A DNA stretch of 64,000 nt from UBA5070 sp035352895 (GTDB lineage: Bacteria > Fibrobacterota > Fibrobacteria > UBA5070), in assembly GCA_035352895.1 (NCBI GenBank), contig DAOPYN010000006.1, positions 55,307 to 119,306 of the forward strand, given 5' to 3'. The notes under the pieces are model-generated. The model had not been told where the DNA came from, did not search any database, and was given only the letters and a program-made list of their open reading frames with translations. A program made the translations under genes and the position numbers. This document shows, piece by piece, positions 8,865-17,088 of this stretch (position 1 is its first letter; each line of letters starts with the position of its first letter).

Positions 8865-10370
8865 ATGTTCCGCAAAGCTCTGTTCCCCCTTCTCTGCGCC
8901 GCAACGTTTGCCGCCGCCATCCCGCTGCACATCGGGGAGTCGTGGGTGTGGCAGGTCACCAACCGCGACAATCTGGACCTCACCTATCGATCGGCCGTGG
9001 TGGTCGATTCGACCAGGATTCCCGCCGGAAAGGTTTGGACCTTGGTGGCCAGAGATTCGGTTCTGAAAAAATCCGACACCGCCAAGATCCTGGTGTGGCC
9101 GAGCGGGCGCCAGACCTGGTTGCGTCAATCGCGCTTCTTAAGCTGGGAGCTGCAACCTCGGGATCCCGGGGACACCACGGTGGTGGTTTTGGGAGCGGAC
9201 ACATCCTCGGTCTGGGGCGAGGCGTCCTCGCTGGAACCGGTCGTTCATGCCAACCGGTTCGTCTCCATCGCGGAGAAACGGACCTGCGACTCCCTGCAGA
9301 AGCTGGAGCCAGAGCGTTCCTGCGACAGCATCGTGGTGGGGAGATCCCGTGTCGCCGTCGACGCCAAGTCCGTGGCATTCAAAGCGGAATCGGTCGTGAA
9401 ATCCACTCCCCTCCCGGTCCACATTTGGAGCGATACCCTGGGCATGGCGCGAGCTCTGACCTACCATCGGAGTCGGAGGGGAATCGATTGGCGACTCGTT
9501 TCCCACAATCTCCATCCGATCGCTCCTCCGATGGATGAACTGGGCATTCCCGCGACCCAGACCGTCTTTGAATGGTCGGCGAGTTCCGGGAGTGCCTCCA
9601 GCTCCCAAAGTATGGGATCCGGTTCGGGCTCGAGTTCCATCGGAACGTGGAGCAACATCCGTTGGAAGATCTCCGGTCACGAGTCCGATTCGGCTGGCTG
9701 GGCGGGGCTTTCCGTTTCCCAGACCGTCATCACCTGCTCGAAGGTCCGTTCCTGCACACCCAGTAGATATGCCAATTGCGGAACCATCATCGATGACAGT
9801 GTCTGCCAGGCTCCGGTCGTCGAGGATCTGGTGATCTGGATCCATCCCGGGAGGGGTCAGTCCTTCGCGAACAAGACCAAAGTTCCCTCGCTTCAAATCG
9901 GTTGGATTCGTTCATGGGAGACCGCCCCAACGATGGACTCTATCGCCATCGCGCGGGTCTGGGAATCCCGGGATCCACTCGGCTCCCAAGCGGAAGCCTA
10001 CGTGGAGGTGTGGAAGGACGGGGCTCTTGCCGAATTGAGCTATTCCGCCTCGTCGTACCAGAATAGCGGGTTCTGGTCCAGCTCCAGCGGGAGCTCTGCC
10101 TCCTCCTACAAGCTGATCGGGATCTACCCTCCCGGCACCGAGCCTCCCGTTTCCATCCGTCCCAAGGCCTCGAACATCACCAGCTTGAAGGACCTCGCCC
10201 AGACCTTCCCGAACACTCCCGTCCGCTGGTCCACCGCCTCCGGGCGCACCGGCACCATTGCTGCGTCGGAAATTGTTCAATTCCCCGTCGCATTGCGCGG
10301 GAAGACGGTGTTCCTGCTGGCCCGTCTTCCGGATGGGCGCGTCTGGCAGGGCACGCACGTGGTGCCGTAG
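8865..10370 (+). CDS. Exported protein of unknown function, first of a tandem pair
   Basis: 501 aa with a signal peptide (MFRKALFPLLCAATFAAAIP). The mature protein begins LHIGESWVWQVTNRD and contains several Cys residues and a Ser/Gly-rich linker near residues 237-265. The C-terminal ~65 residues, with SNITSLKDLAQTFPNTP and ARLPDGRVWQGTHVVP, may be a sorting or anchoring tail. ATG at 8865 follows a GGAGG with good spacing. The next gene (10555-12096) is a paralogue: the first ~110 and last ~70 codons are highly alike, while the middle has drifted. I do not recognise the family; an envelope or secreted role follows from the signal peptide only. Confidence 0.82.
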   Translation: MFRKALFPLLCAATFAAAIPLHIGESWVWQVTNRDNLDLTYRSAVVVDSTRIPAGKVWTLVARDSVLKKSDTAKILVWPSGRQTWLRQSRFLSWELQPRDPGDTTVVVLGADTSSVWGEASSLEPVVHANRFVSIAEKRTCDSLQKLEPERSCDSIVVGRSRVAVDAKSVAFKAESVVKSTPLPVHIWSDTLGMARALTYHRSRRGIDWRLVSHNLHPIAPPMDELGIPATQTVFEWSASSGSASSSQSMGSGSGSSSIGTWSNIRWKISGHESDSAGWAGLSVSQTVITCSKVRSCTPSRYANCGTIIDDSVCQAPVVEDLVIWIHPGRGQSFANKTKVPSLQIGWIRSWETAPTMDSIAIARVWESRDPLGSQAEAYVEVWKDGALAELSYSASSYQNSGFWSSSSGSSASSYKLIGIYPPGTEPPVSIRPKASNITSLKDLAQTFPNTPVRWSTASGRTGTIAASEIVQFPVALRGKTVFLLARLPDGRVWQGTHVVP

Positions 10371-10393
10371 CGCCACCGGGGCAGCCGGTGATG

Positions 10394-10427
10394 TCCCGAT
10401 CCTCCCCGTCGAGGGTCGGGCCTTTTT
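10394..10427 (+). terminator. Rho-independent terminator between the tandem paralogues
   Basis: Stem CCCGATCCTC paired with GAGGGTCGGG around a 6-base loop, followed by CC and TTTTT. It ends transcription of 8865-10370. Its sequence nearly matches the terminator at 8701-8735, including the TCGGGCCTTTTT end. Confidence 0.9.
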
Positions 10428-10554
10428 GCTGCGCTTCATCTGGCTCCGGTTGTCCCATGCTGTTCTACCAATCATGCCCAATCGCGCATCCAGATCGGCC
10501 ATATCTTCTCTGAACGGGCACCGCATCTGCCCCTGGTTCGTTTGGAGGATACCC

Positions 10555-12096
10555 ATGTTCCGCAAAGCTCTGCTCCCCCTTCTCTGCGCCGCAACGATTG
10601 CCGCCGCCATCCCGCTGCACATCGGGGAGTCGTGGGCGTGGCAGGTCACCAATCGAGACAGCCTGGACCTCACCTATCGATCGGCCGTGGTGGTCGATTC
10701 GACCAGGATTCCAGCGGGAAAGGTTTGGACCTTGGTGGCCAGAGACTCGGTTCTGAAAAAATCCGACACCGCCAAGATCCTGGTGTGGCCGAACGGACGC
10801 CAGACCTGGTTGCGTCAATCCGTTTACTTGAACTGGGAGCTGCAACCTCGAGATTCCGGGGACACCTCGATCTTCGTGATCGGTACGGACACTACATCCA
10901 TCTGGGGGGAGGCCTCGTCGCTGGAGCCAGGCGTACACAACAAGTGGTCACAGGAATCAAGCTCTCGACATAGCCGGTTCGCCGGAAATGGAGTTATGAA
11001 AATTTGCGATTCCCTGCCGAGCAAAATCTCGAAGCAAAATTGTGACGATGTCGAGGTGGGGACCACTTTTGTGTTCGTCGATGGGAAAACAGTGAGGTAT
11101 GAATTCCTCTATTCCATGGAATCGAACCCCGCCCCCATCCACGTCTGGAGCGACACGCTGGGGATGGAACGGGCCCTGACGTTCTATCAAAGCCCGAGGG
11201 GCCGCGATTGGCGACTCGTATCTCACAATCGCCGATCGATCGCGCCGCCGAGGGACGACTTGCGAATCCCCGTACCTCAGACGACGGCTTCTTGGGTCGT
11301 GAAGACAACAGAATCCAGTCGCTCGTATGATTATAAGACTGGCCTGGGAGGATCGACATACCTCATCCAGCACCTCCGCTGGAAGATTTCCGCCCGGCTG
11401 CCGGATTCGGCGGGATGGACAGGAATTGGAATTTCCCAGAGCTCAACCACTTGTACCTGGAGTACCTACTACCCCCAAGCCTACATGTCCCCCCCGCTCG
11501 AAGATACCACCGATACGATCTGTGAGCCCCCGGTGCTCGATGATGTTGTTGTCCGGATCCATCCAGATCGGGGACAATCCTTTTCCAACGCAACGAATCT
11601 TCCCCCACTCCAAATCAGTTGGATACGTCCTTGGGAAAGGTTGGGAACAAGCGACTCCACCACCACGCTTCGATCCTGGGACGGGTGGGAAGGGAACCAC
11701 CGTAAACTTGGCGGATCCTACATGGATGTATGGAAGAAGGGGGTCTTAACTGGTTGGAGTTCTTACTTCTGGAGCAATTCCTTCGCTGGCGCTTGGCTCG
11801 TTTGGTTCGCAGGCGACCAAAAACCGTCCTCCTTCGAGCTGATCGGGATCTACCCTCCCGGCACCGAGCCTCCCTCGTCCATCCGCTCCAAGGCCTCGAA
11901 CATCACCAGCTTGAAGGATCTCGCCCACACCTTCCCGAACACCCCCATCCGCTGGTCCACCGCCGCCGGCCGCACCGGCACGCTCATGGCGTCGGAAATT
12001 GTCCAACGCCCCGCCGCCCTGCGCGGGAAGACCTTGTTCTTGCAGGCCCGCCTCCCCGACGGGCGCCTGTGGCAGGGGACGCACGTGGTGCCGTGA
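10555..12096 (+). CDS. Exported protein of unknown function, second of a tandem pair
   Basis: 513 aa. It has the same signal peptide type (MFRKALLPLLCAATIAAAIP) and the same mature start as the upstream paralogue. The central region (about residues 120-420) differs greatly: it lacks the Ser-rich linker and has other Tyr/Ser/Trp-rich stretches. The C-terminal block (PPGTEPPSSIRSKASNITSL and the final WQGTHVVP) is again shared. It has its own near-identical leader with GGAGG before ATG 10555. The stop is 13 bp from the end of the convergent membrane-protein gene, and no terminator is evident on this strand. Two such divergent paralogues side by side could provide antigenic or binding variation, but that is speculation. 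Confidence 0.82.
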   Translation: MFRKALLPLLCAATIAAAIPLHIGESWAWQVTNRDSLDLTYRSAVVVDSTRIPAGKVWTLVARDSVLKKSDTAKILVWPNGRQTWLRQSVYLNWELQPRDSGDTSIFVIGTDTTSIWGEASSLEPGVHNKWSQESSSRHSRFAGNGVMKICDSLPSKISKQNCDDVEVGTTFVFVDGKTVRYEFLYSMESNPAPIHVWSDTLGMERALTFYQSPRGRDWRLVSHNRRSIAPPRDDLRIPVPQTTASWVVKTTESSRSYDYKTGLGGSTYLIQHLRWKISARLPDSAGWTGIGISQSSTTCTWSTYYPQAYMSPPLEDTTDTICEPPVLDDVVVRIHPDRGQSFSNATNLPPLQISWIRPWERLGTSDSTTTLRSWDGWEGNHRKLGGSYMDVWKKGVLTGWSSYFWSNSFAGAWLVWFAGDQKPSSFELIGIYPPGTEPPSSIRSKASNITSLKDLAHTFPNTPIRWSTAAGRTGTLMASEIVQRPAALRGKTLFLQARLPDGRLWQGTHVVP

Positions 12097-12109
12097 ACGC
12101 ACTTCGGCA

Positions 12110-12748
12110 TCAGACCGAGGGCGGCTCCTGGACAGTGGAAGCAGGCGTTTCCACAGTGCTCCCGCGAGCCGACCTTCCCCAGCGGGCGATCGGCTCCAGA
12201 CCCTTGGCGCGGAACGAGAGCGCGAAGGTGGTCGCGCCCGCCCATCCCGCGAAGAACACCAGAAGCTGGGCCCGGTCCCAGGCGGGCAGCATCTCGCCTT
12301 GCAGGGAAGAGTTGGTCGGATCCTGCGATGTTCCCTGGAGCAGACCGCGGGCGATCCCACCCATCAACAGGTAGCCTCCGAATCCCAGCAACGTCGCCAG
12401 CACACCTTGGATGCGGGGGCGGAACACGAGCGCCGTGGCCACCGCCCCCAGGCAGGTGAGGCCCAACAAGCCCCAGAGACTCCACCGCAGGTTCCTCGCG
12501 AATTTCGCGTCCTCGTCCAGTCGTTCCTCCCTCGAGGGACCGTCGTCCTCCTCGAAGAGGCTCGCGTGCGGGGATTTCTCGCGCTCCATAAGCGGCCCCT
12601 TGGGCGAGACCAGTTCCATGACCGTGAACCGCTGGACCTTGTCGTCGCAGGAAACCTCCAGGATGGGAAAAAGCACCACCAGGAGAAACGCGGCGAACAG
12701 GAACGCCGGAGACAAGAAGTGTCTGATGGCGACGAGGATCGTTTTCAT
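12110..12748 (-). CDS. Membrane protein of unknown function
   Basis: 212 aa. A hydrophobic N-terminal segment (FLSPAFLFAAFLLVVLFPIL) is followed by an acidic soluble loop of roughly 60 residues (SLFEEDDGPSREERLDEDAK), then three more hydrophobic segments (WGLLGLTCLGAVATALVF, VLATLLGFGGYLLMGGIA, LLVFFAGWAGATTFALSF) and a charged tail. This fits a four-segment inner-membrane protein with one large extracytoplasmic or cytoplasmic loop. No family is recognised. It is co-directional with, and 73 bp downstream of, the AAA/DUF4143 gene and may be co-transcribed with it and the PIWI-like gene further up. Confidence 0.78.
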   Translation of the reverse strand: MKTILVAIRHFLSPAFLFAAFLLVVLFPILEVSCDDKVQRFTVMELVSPKGPLMEREKSPHASLFEEDDGPSREERLDEDAKFARNLRWSLWGLLGLTCLGAVATALVFRPRIQGVLATLLGFGGYLLMGGIARGLLQGTSQDPTNSSLQGEMLPAWDRAQLLVFFAGWAGATTFALSFRAKGLEPIARWGRSARGSTVETPASTVQEPPSV

Positions 12749-12821
12749 CGGGATTCCTGCTTTCGAGTGGCTTCATCCACGAAGGTAGATCCGCGAGCCG
12801 CCAACCCGAGCCGCAAGCTGG

Positions 12822-13979
12822 CTAGCTCGGCCAATCCTCCAGCTCGGCCAGCAGCTCCGGGAGCGACACCACTTTCACGTGGTCGGCCAGCGGCCATCCG
12901 GACTCGATCGGCGCAACGATCCTCGCGTGGGGCTTTCCGAGGTCTTCCAGACCTTGCCAGAATCCGCGTGTGGCTTCCGGTGCGCTGGATCGCTTGAACT
13001 CCACGGCCAGTTTCCGCGTTCCTTGGGTCAGCACGAGGTCGATCTCCGTTCCCGACTGGGTGCGGTAGAAGGTGGGCTGCGCGCGCGGCACCGCTCGCAG
13101 GATCTCTTCCATCGCATAGCCCTCCCACGATGCTCCCACCACGGGATGTCCCTGGAGATCCTCCAGCCCTTCGATTTCCAGCAACGCGTGCACGACTCCC
13201 GAATCGCGCCAGAACACCTTGGGGGACTTGACCAGGCGCTTGCCCAGATTCGCCTCGTGGGGCGCCAGCAGGCGGACCAGGAACGACTTTTCCAGAAGCT
13301 CCACGTAATGCTTGGCGGTCGGGACGCTCACCGCGGCGGATTCCGCCAGACGACTCCAGTTCAAAATCTGTCCATGGAGATGCGCCAACATCCGCACGAA
13401 ACGCTCGAACAGAGGCAGGCGGACTTCCACCCCGAACGACGGCACGTCCCGCTCCAGGAAGGTCCGCAGGAAATCCTCCCGCCATCGCAGGCTCGAAGGG
13501 TCGCCGGCGGCCAACAGACTGTCCGGGAATCCGCCGCGTAGCCAGTGGGCCTCCAGGGATACGCCTCCCGCGAGGATTTCCGGCAGCGTGAACGGGGTCA
13601 ATTCCCGATAGCGGATCCGACCCGCCAAACTCTCGGAGGATTGGCGCAGCAGGTCGCGGGAAGCCGAGCCCAGCAACAGGAACCGACCCGGATGGCGATG
13701 CTGATCCACCAATGACCGAAGGACCGGAAACAGATCCGGCACCCGTTGGATCTCGTCGAGGATCACCAATCGATCCGCAAGAGGCCCCAGAAACAGCTCC
13801 GGATCCGACAGCTTTCGCAGATCAGAAGGCCGCTCCAGATCCAGGTAGACCGCACCGTGTGTCGAACTGGCCAAAACCTTGGCCAGAGTGGTTTTGCCAC
13901 ACTGGCGAGGGCCCAGGAGTGCCACCACGGGCACTTCCTCCAAATCCTTTTGCAGAACCGGCTCGCACTCTCGCCTCAT
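12822..13979 (-). CDS. AAA-family ATPase with DUF4143-type C-terminus
   Basis: 385 aa. The N-terminal AAA_14-type ATPase has Walker A GPRQCGKTT at residues 23-31 and Walker B LVILDEIQ at 71-78, followed by the sensor-like FLLLGSASRDLLR. A winged-helix-like region (about 210-240) is followed by the DUF4143 part, with TEIDLVL at 311-317 and LAVEFK at 324-329, spaced like the D...ExK signature of PD-(D/E)XK nuclease folds. Proteins of this class are common in bacteria and archaea and their cellular role is poorly defined. The start ATG at 13979 abuts an AT-rich perfect inverted repeat, so the gene may be leaderless or self-repressed. It lies 50 bp downstream of the PIWI-like gene. Confidence 0.93.
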   Translation of the reverse strand: MRRECEPVLQKDLEEVPVVALLGPRQCGKTTLAKVLASSTHGAVYLDLERPSDLRKLSDPELFLGPLADRLVILDEIQRVPDLFPVLRSLVDQHRHPGRFLLLGSASRDLLRQSSESLAGRIRYRELTPFTLPEILAGGVSLEAHWLRGGFPDSLLAAGDPSSLRWREDFLRTFLERDVPSFGVEVRLPLFERFVRMLAHLHGQILNWSRLAESAAVSVPTAKHYVELLEKSFLVRLLAPHEANLGKRLVKSPKVFWRDSGVVHALLEIEGLEDLQGHPVVGASWEGYAMEEILRAVPRAQPTFYRTQSGTEIDLVLTQGTRKLAVEFKRSSAPEATRGFWQGLEDLGKPHARIVAPIESGWPLADHVKVVSLPELLAELEDWPS

Positions 13980-14017
13980 CCTTGTAAATCTATAAGTGCA
14001 CTTTGCAATTTACAAGG
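13980..14017 (-). promoter_or_regulatory. Inverted repeat at the start of the AAA ATPase gene (operator or promoter candidate)
   Basis: Perfect 10-bp arms CCTTGTAAAT and ATTTACAAGG are separated by 18 bases; the inner part holds a second small palindrome (TGCA AAG TGCA). The block is markedly AT-rich in GC-rich surroundings and its last base touches the start codon. On the minus strand TTGTAA and TATAGA lie 15 bases apart, a weak promoter-like pair that would give a leaderless message. Binding by the ATPase product or another repressor is inference. Confidence 0.7.
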
Positions 14018-14029
14018 ATAAGTCCGCGC

Positions 14030-15769
14030 TCACCCCTCGAAGCGACCCGGCGCGAAGGCGCCGAATCGGTCCTTCTGGTACAGGAGCCCGCGCGCCCACT
14101 CCAGGGTGGCGGGAAGGCGGCGGCGCTCGGAGCGTCCCGGCACCCAGGCGTACTCCAGGGCCAAGGCGTGGGACAGCACGGCATCCACCGGAGCGGTTCC
14201 GCTGAGGCGCTCCAGCGAAACGTGCTCCTCGCCGTGGGCACCGGACACGGTCACCATGGCCAGATCCGCCGAGGCCACACCGGTCTCCACCGGCATCCAG
14301 GCGAACGTACGTCCCGAGAAGGCACGCGGTGCCGATCTGCGCCGCATCTTCCAGGCGGTGGCCGAAGGAGCGAGGTGTTCCAGGAACGAATGGGGCAGAT
14401 CCAGGGATTCGTCCACGTGGACCACCAGAGCGGAAGGCTCGACTTTCCAGAGGCGGGAGGCCAGGTTCCGGATGAACCCGGTCTCGGCAAGATCGGTGAA
14501 GCGGAAGGGAAGGACCGCGCTTCCCACCAATCGACCAGTGGGATCCAGAAGAGCCAGGGCCAGGTGGTGCATCTTGCCGTACAGGAAGGCGTGGGCGATT
14601 CCCAGCGCGTAGGGCATGCCTTCCAGGTTCAGACGCCAAGGGTCGCCCCCGGCGATGCGCACGCACTCCAGGAACAATGCGGAAGCCTGGCCCGATGCTT
14701 TCGGCGACTGGGGCTGGATCACCATGGGCGACTTGGGATCCATGGGCAATTCCAGGCTTCCGGGCAGTGCCTCGGCGGCGAACTGCAACGCGACCCCGTT
14801 CCAATGGGACGCGCGCTGGTTGAGCGCGTGGGCGGTGGCCGTGGCCAAGTCGGGCCGCAGGCCCGTGAGGTGGAAGGTGGCCGGCGGAAGGCGAGGAACG
14901 CGCACGGACATGTCGCCGCGCTGGGCCTTCTGGAAGATGTCGTCCATGTGGACGCGCCGCCCTTCCCAATCAAGGCCGTGGAAGTCGGGAAGATCCAGAT
15001 GGAATTCAGACAGCCCCAGAGTGTTCGCTTCCTGAGGATCGGGAGCGATGGACAGACCGATGGGATCCAATGTTCCGTTGGCGAACCATCCCCGCAGAGC
15101 CTGGATCACCTGCTGGGCGGAAAGATCCCCGGGCTGTTCGGAAAGGACCACTGCCACGGGATCGCCGGGGCGCACGAATTTGGCACGGCGACCGATCTGG
15201 AGCGTGGTGCCGTTCACGCCTTTCTTGGGGTGGGCCGAAGCCACCGACACCCCTTCCAGGGGAAACCAGACATCCAGGGCCCGATGCCCATGCTCGGAAA
15301 GAGCCGTGGGACGGGCGTCCATCAACCTGCGGACGGGATGCGCCCAAAGCAGGAACTGATCCTTGGACTTGCCTTCCAGATGCAGCTCCAGGCCGTGCAC
15401 TTCCATCTTTCCGTCGGGCAGTTCCCGATGCTCGATGGTCACGAATCCCGTGCGCACGTCGACGAACAACTTCTTCTGCTTGAGGATCCGCAGAAGCAGC
15501 AGGAGCGCCAGTCCCCGCGTTCCCTGGTTGGTGAAATCCGGCTTCCAGGCGCCCTCGCGCCCACCGGTGAGGTGGTCGCCCTCGGGGTTGTCGGGATGTC
15601 CCAAGGTGAAGATTTCCTTCCCCGCCTGGCGAGCACCGTTCCACGGGTCCTCCTGGCGGAGGGTTTCCAGGACCTGGCGAACCGGCTGGCCGGGTTCGGG
15701 GGTCCACAAGAAGCCGGAGATCTCGCCGCCACCGTGGCGGCCGCTGAAGGCGGTCAGGTAGAGGGACAT
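14030..15769 (-). CDS. Putative Argonaute/PIWI-like protein, probably without nuclease activity
   Basis: 579 aa. The C-terminal ~210 residues follow the order of a prokaryotic Argonaute PIWI domain: a helix then IAGGDPWRL (372-380), YALGIA (387-392) where active enzymes have the first catalytic Asp, PSALVVHVDESLDLP (445-459) matching the RDG strand, and near the end VSLERLSGTAPVDAVL with RLPATLEWARGLL (551-563), which matches the RLPAPLHLAD ending I recall for Thermus Argonaute. The Asp equivalents at 392 and 560 read Ala and Arg; Asp453 is kept. So it may bind guides or targets without cutting. The N-terminal 300 residues are not clearly assigned (possible N/L1/MID regions). Length lies between short (~450-500) and long (~700) Argonautes. 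An AAA/DUF4143 gene and a membrane-protein gene follow on the same strand. The assignment is by eye; another RNase H-like fold is possible. Confidence 0.6.
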   Translation of the reverse strand: MSLYLTAFSGRHGGGEISGFLWTPEPGQPVRQVLETLRQEDPWNGARQAGKEIFTLGHPDNPEGDHLTGGREGAWKPDFTNQGTRGLALLLLLRILKQKKLFVDVRTGFVTIEHRELPDGKMEVHGLELHLEGKSKDQFLLWAHPVRRLMDARPTALSEHGHRALDVWFPLEGVSVASAHPKKGVNGTTLQIGRRAKFVRPGDPVAVVLSEQPGDLSAQQVIQALRGWFANGTLDPIGLSIAPDPQEANTLGLSEFHLDLPDFHGLDWEGRRVHMDDIFQKAQRGDMSVRVPRLPPATFHLTGLRPDLATATAHALNQRASHWNGVALQFAAEALPGSLELPMDPKSPMVIQPQSPKASGQASALFLECVRIAGGDPWRLNLEGMPYALGIAHAFLYGKMHHLALALLDPTGRLVGSAVLPFRFTDLAETGFIRNLASRLWKVEPSALVVHVDESLDLPHSFLEHLAPSATAWKMRRRSAPRAFSGRTFAWMPVETGVASADLAMVTVSGAHGEEHVSLERLSGTAPVDAVLSHALALEYAWVPGRSERRRLPATLEWARGLLYQKDRFGAFAPGRFEG

Positions 15770-15821
15770 GCCATGGAATATAGAAGCCCCGCACCCTGGC
15801 TGGATCCGCCAAATGCGGTTC

Positions 15822-16093
15822 CTAGCGAGGCCCCACCCCCTGGTAGCGATCCGGATCGAACTCCTCGATGTCGATCTTGCCGAAGTCCTTGAGGGGCTTT
15901 TCCACGCTGGTGGACGTCCGGTCCGGAGCGTCCGGCGACATTTCCAGGTTTTCCGTGGACACCTCCACCAGTTGCCAGGTCCGGTCGCGGCGGGACCATC
16001 CGAACCGGAAGGACTGGCAGGACCGGCTGGGACCACCTCCCGAACCCGAAGGTAGACGGCAGGATGGAGGTGAAAGGGCTTCTGGTCACTCAA
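15822..16093 (-). pseudogene. Small gene broken by a frameshift (or sequencing error)
   Basis: A likely start, TTG at 16093, follows GAGGA with good spacing and overlaps the stop of the lipoprotein gene (TTGA). It opens a frame reading MSDQKPFHLHPAVYLRVREV. That frame turns implausible (Trp/Arg/Cys-rich) after about 30 codons, while a different frame then reads sensibly: FRFGWSRRDRTWQLVEVSTE, then EKPLKDFGKIDIEEFDPDRY, ending at TAG 15822-15824. Start and stop are out of register by 2 bases in total length (272 bp). Joined, they would give a ~90 aa cytoplasmic protein without recognised domains, between the lipoprotein and PIWI-like genes. Either a real lesion or a one-base error in the assembly would explain it. 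Confidence 0.55.
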
Positions 16094-16824
16094 GGCTCCT
16101 CGGAAAGATTCTCCAGACAGAAATCTACGGGAACATCCACGGTGTTCTTGCCCGGGGCCACGATGGAAACATCCTTCAATGGCTCCCGGGCGTAGGTCTT
16201 GCCCGTCGCAGGAGACCAGCAGGTGGTGTTGAAGTCCTCCCAGGCGATCACTCCCGAGGCTCCCGACACGTCCGCGCACCAGCGCCCGGCGGCGGTGCCG
16301 GAGTGGTCCTGGATCTGGATGCGCAGGTCGGAGCCCCCTGGATTGGCGATCTGGTAGCGGATCCCCGAGCCCGTGGGCGTGTACTGCAGGCTGGGAGGCT
16401 CGGCGGCCCCGGCCGGCGGCAGCGCCTCCTGGTTGAGGCTGATGCCCACCATGACCACGCCTCCGTAATCGGGATCCTTGCCCACCGTGCCCTGGGCGCA
16501 CAGGCGCGTGTCCACGGAGGTGATGGCCGAATAGTCCGCGGGCGCCACCGTGGATCCCGTCACCAGGGCCAACGTCCAGGCATAGCCCTTCCAGGCGCCG
16601 CTGGTCACGTAGCCGCCCGTACCCAATTGCATTCCCGTGGTGCGCGGCTTTGTGGTGGTGTCCGGAATGCCTGGAAGGTCCGTGGTGTCCGGTTTCACCG
16701 TGGTATCGCCTTTCACGGCGGGAATCGGTGCGGAGGAGGGGCCGACGGGATTGGTCTCGGACTCCGTGCAGGAAAGGACGGCCAGGGAGAGCGCGCAAAG
16801 AATGGAAGCATTTGAGGAATGCAT
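16090..16824 (-). CDS. Lipoprotein with carbohydrate-binding-like beta domain
   Basis: 244 aa. The signal and lipobox are LSLAVLSC, with Cys19; a Thr/Asp/Pro-rich linker follows (about residues 27-65). The folded part begins TGGYVTSGAWKGYAWTLALV and continues with conserved-looking VGISLNQ and a Cys pair. The G-W-x-GYAWT start with later C...G...YGGVVMVGISLNQ recalls a domain often found next to or within secreted cellulases of myxobacteria and Fibrobacter, so sugar binding is a reasonable guess. The start is ATG at 16824. It is divergent from the first fibro-slime gene, with 264 bp between; that intergenic stretch holds a small hairpin near 17058-17072 and no clear promoter pair. Confidence 0.78.
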   Translation of the reverse strand: MHSSNASILCALSLAVLSCTESETNPVGPSSAPIPAVKGDTTVKPDTTDLPGIPDTTTKPRTTGMQLGTGGYVTSGAWKGYAWTLALVTGSTVAPADYSAITSVDTRLCAQGTVGKDPDYGGVVMVGISLNQEALPPAGAAEPPSLQYTPTGSGIRYQIANPGGSDLRIQIQDHSGTAAGRWCADVSGASGVIAWEDFNTTCWSPATGKTYAREPLKDVSIVAPGKNTVDVPVDFCLENLSEEP

Positions 16825-17088
16825 GGCGAAGCCTCCGGTTGACGTGGTTCGGTGGACGGCGCCGGCCTCTGGGACCGCGATACCCGTCATAGGATTTGGT
16901 TTCCAGTCGGAGCCCAAGGGTTCTTGATTTTTTGGCAAAGCTGGGACGGAAGGGATTCCCGGTTCTTGCCGGTCTGCGGAACTAGGTTGGCTGTTCGAAA
17001 TAATTCCACGTGCGCAAGTGCCCATGGGAATTCCATCTTTTTGGCTGAAACGACTGGCGGGCGATCCGCCCGTCGCAACGGAGCGACC

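Larger units (their letters stand above)
8769..12096 (+). repeat. Tandem duplication of leader plus exported-protein gene
   Basis: Two copies in direct orientation about 1.69 kb apart. The 96 bases upstream of each start (8769-8864 and 10459-10554) differ at only two positions by my comparison, and each copy is also preceded by a similar terminator hairpin. Coding similarity is high at both ends and low in the middle. The spared leader suggests a recent duplication, gene conversion, or selection on the promoter and 5' UTR. Confidence 0.9.

Noticed and set aside
16925..17000. Possible c-di-GMP (GEMM-I) riboswitch upstream of the first fibro-slime gene, suggested by GGCAAAGC, GGTCTGCGG and CTAGGTTGGC
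   Set aside because: The first stem with GGCAAACC and the GAAA tetraloop is missing and the GACGCAAAGC core is not matched. Covariance search with the Infernal GEMM models would settle it.
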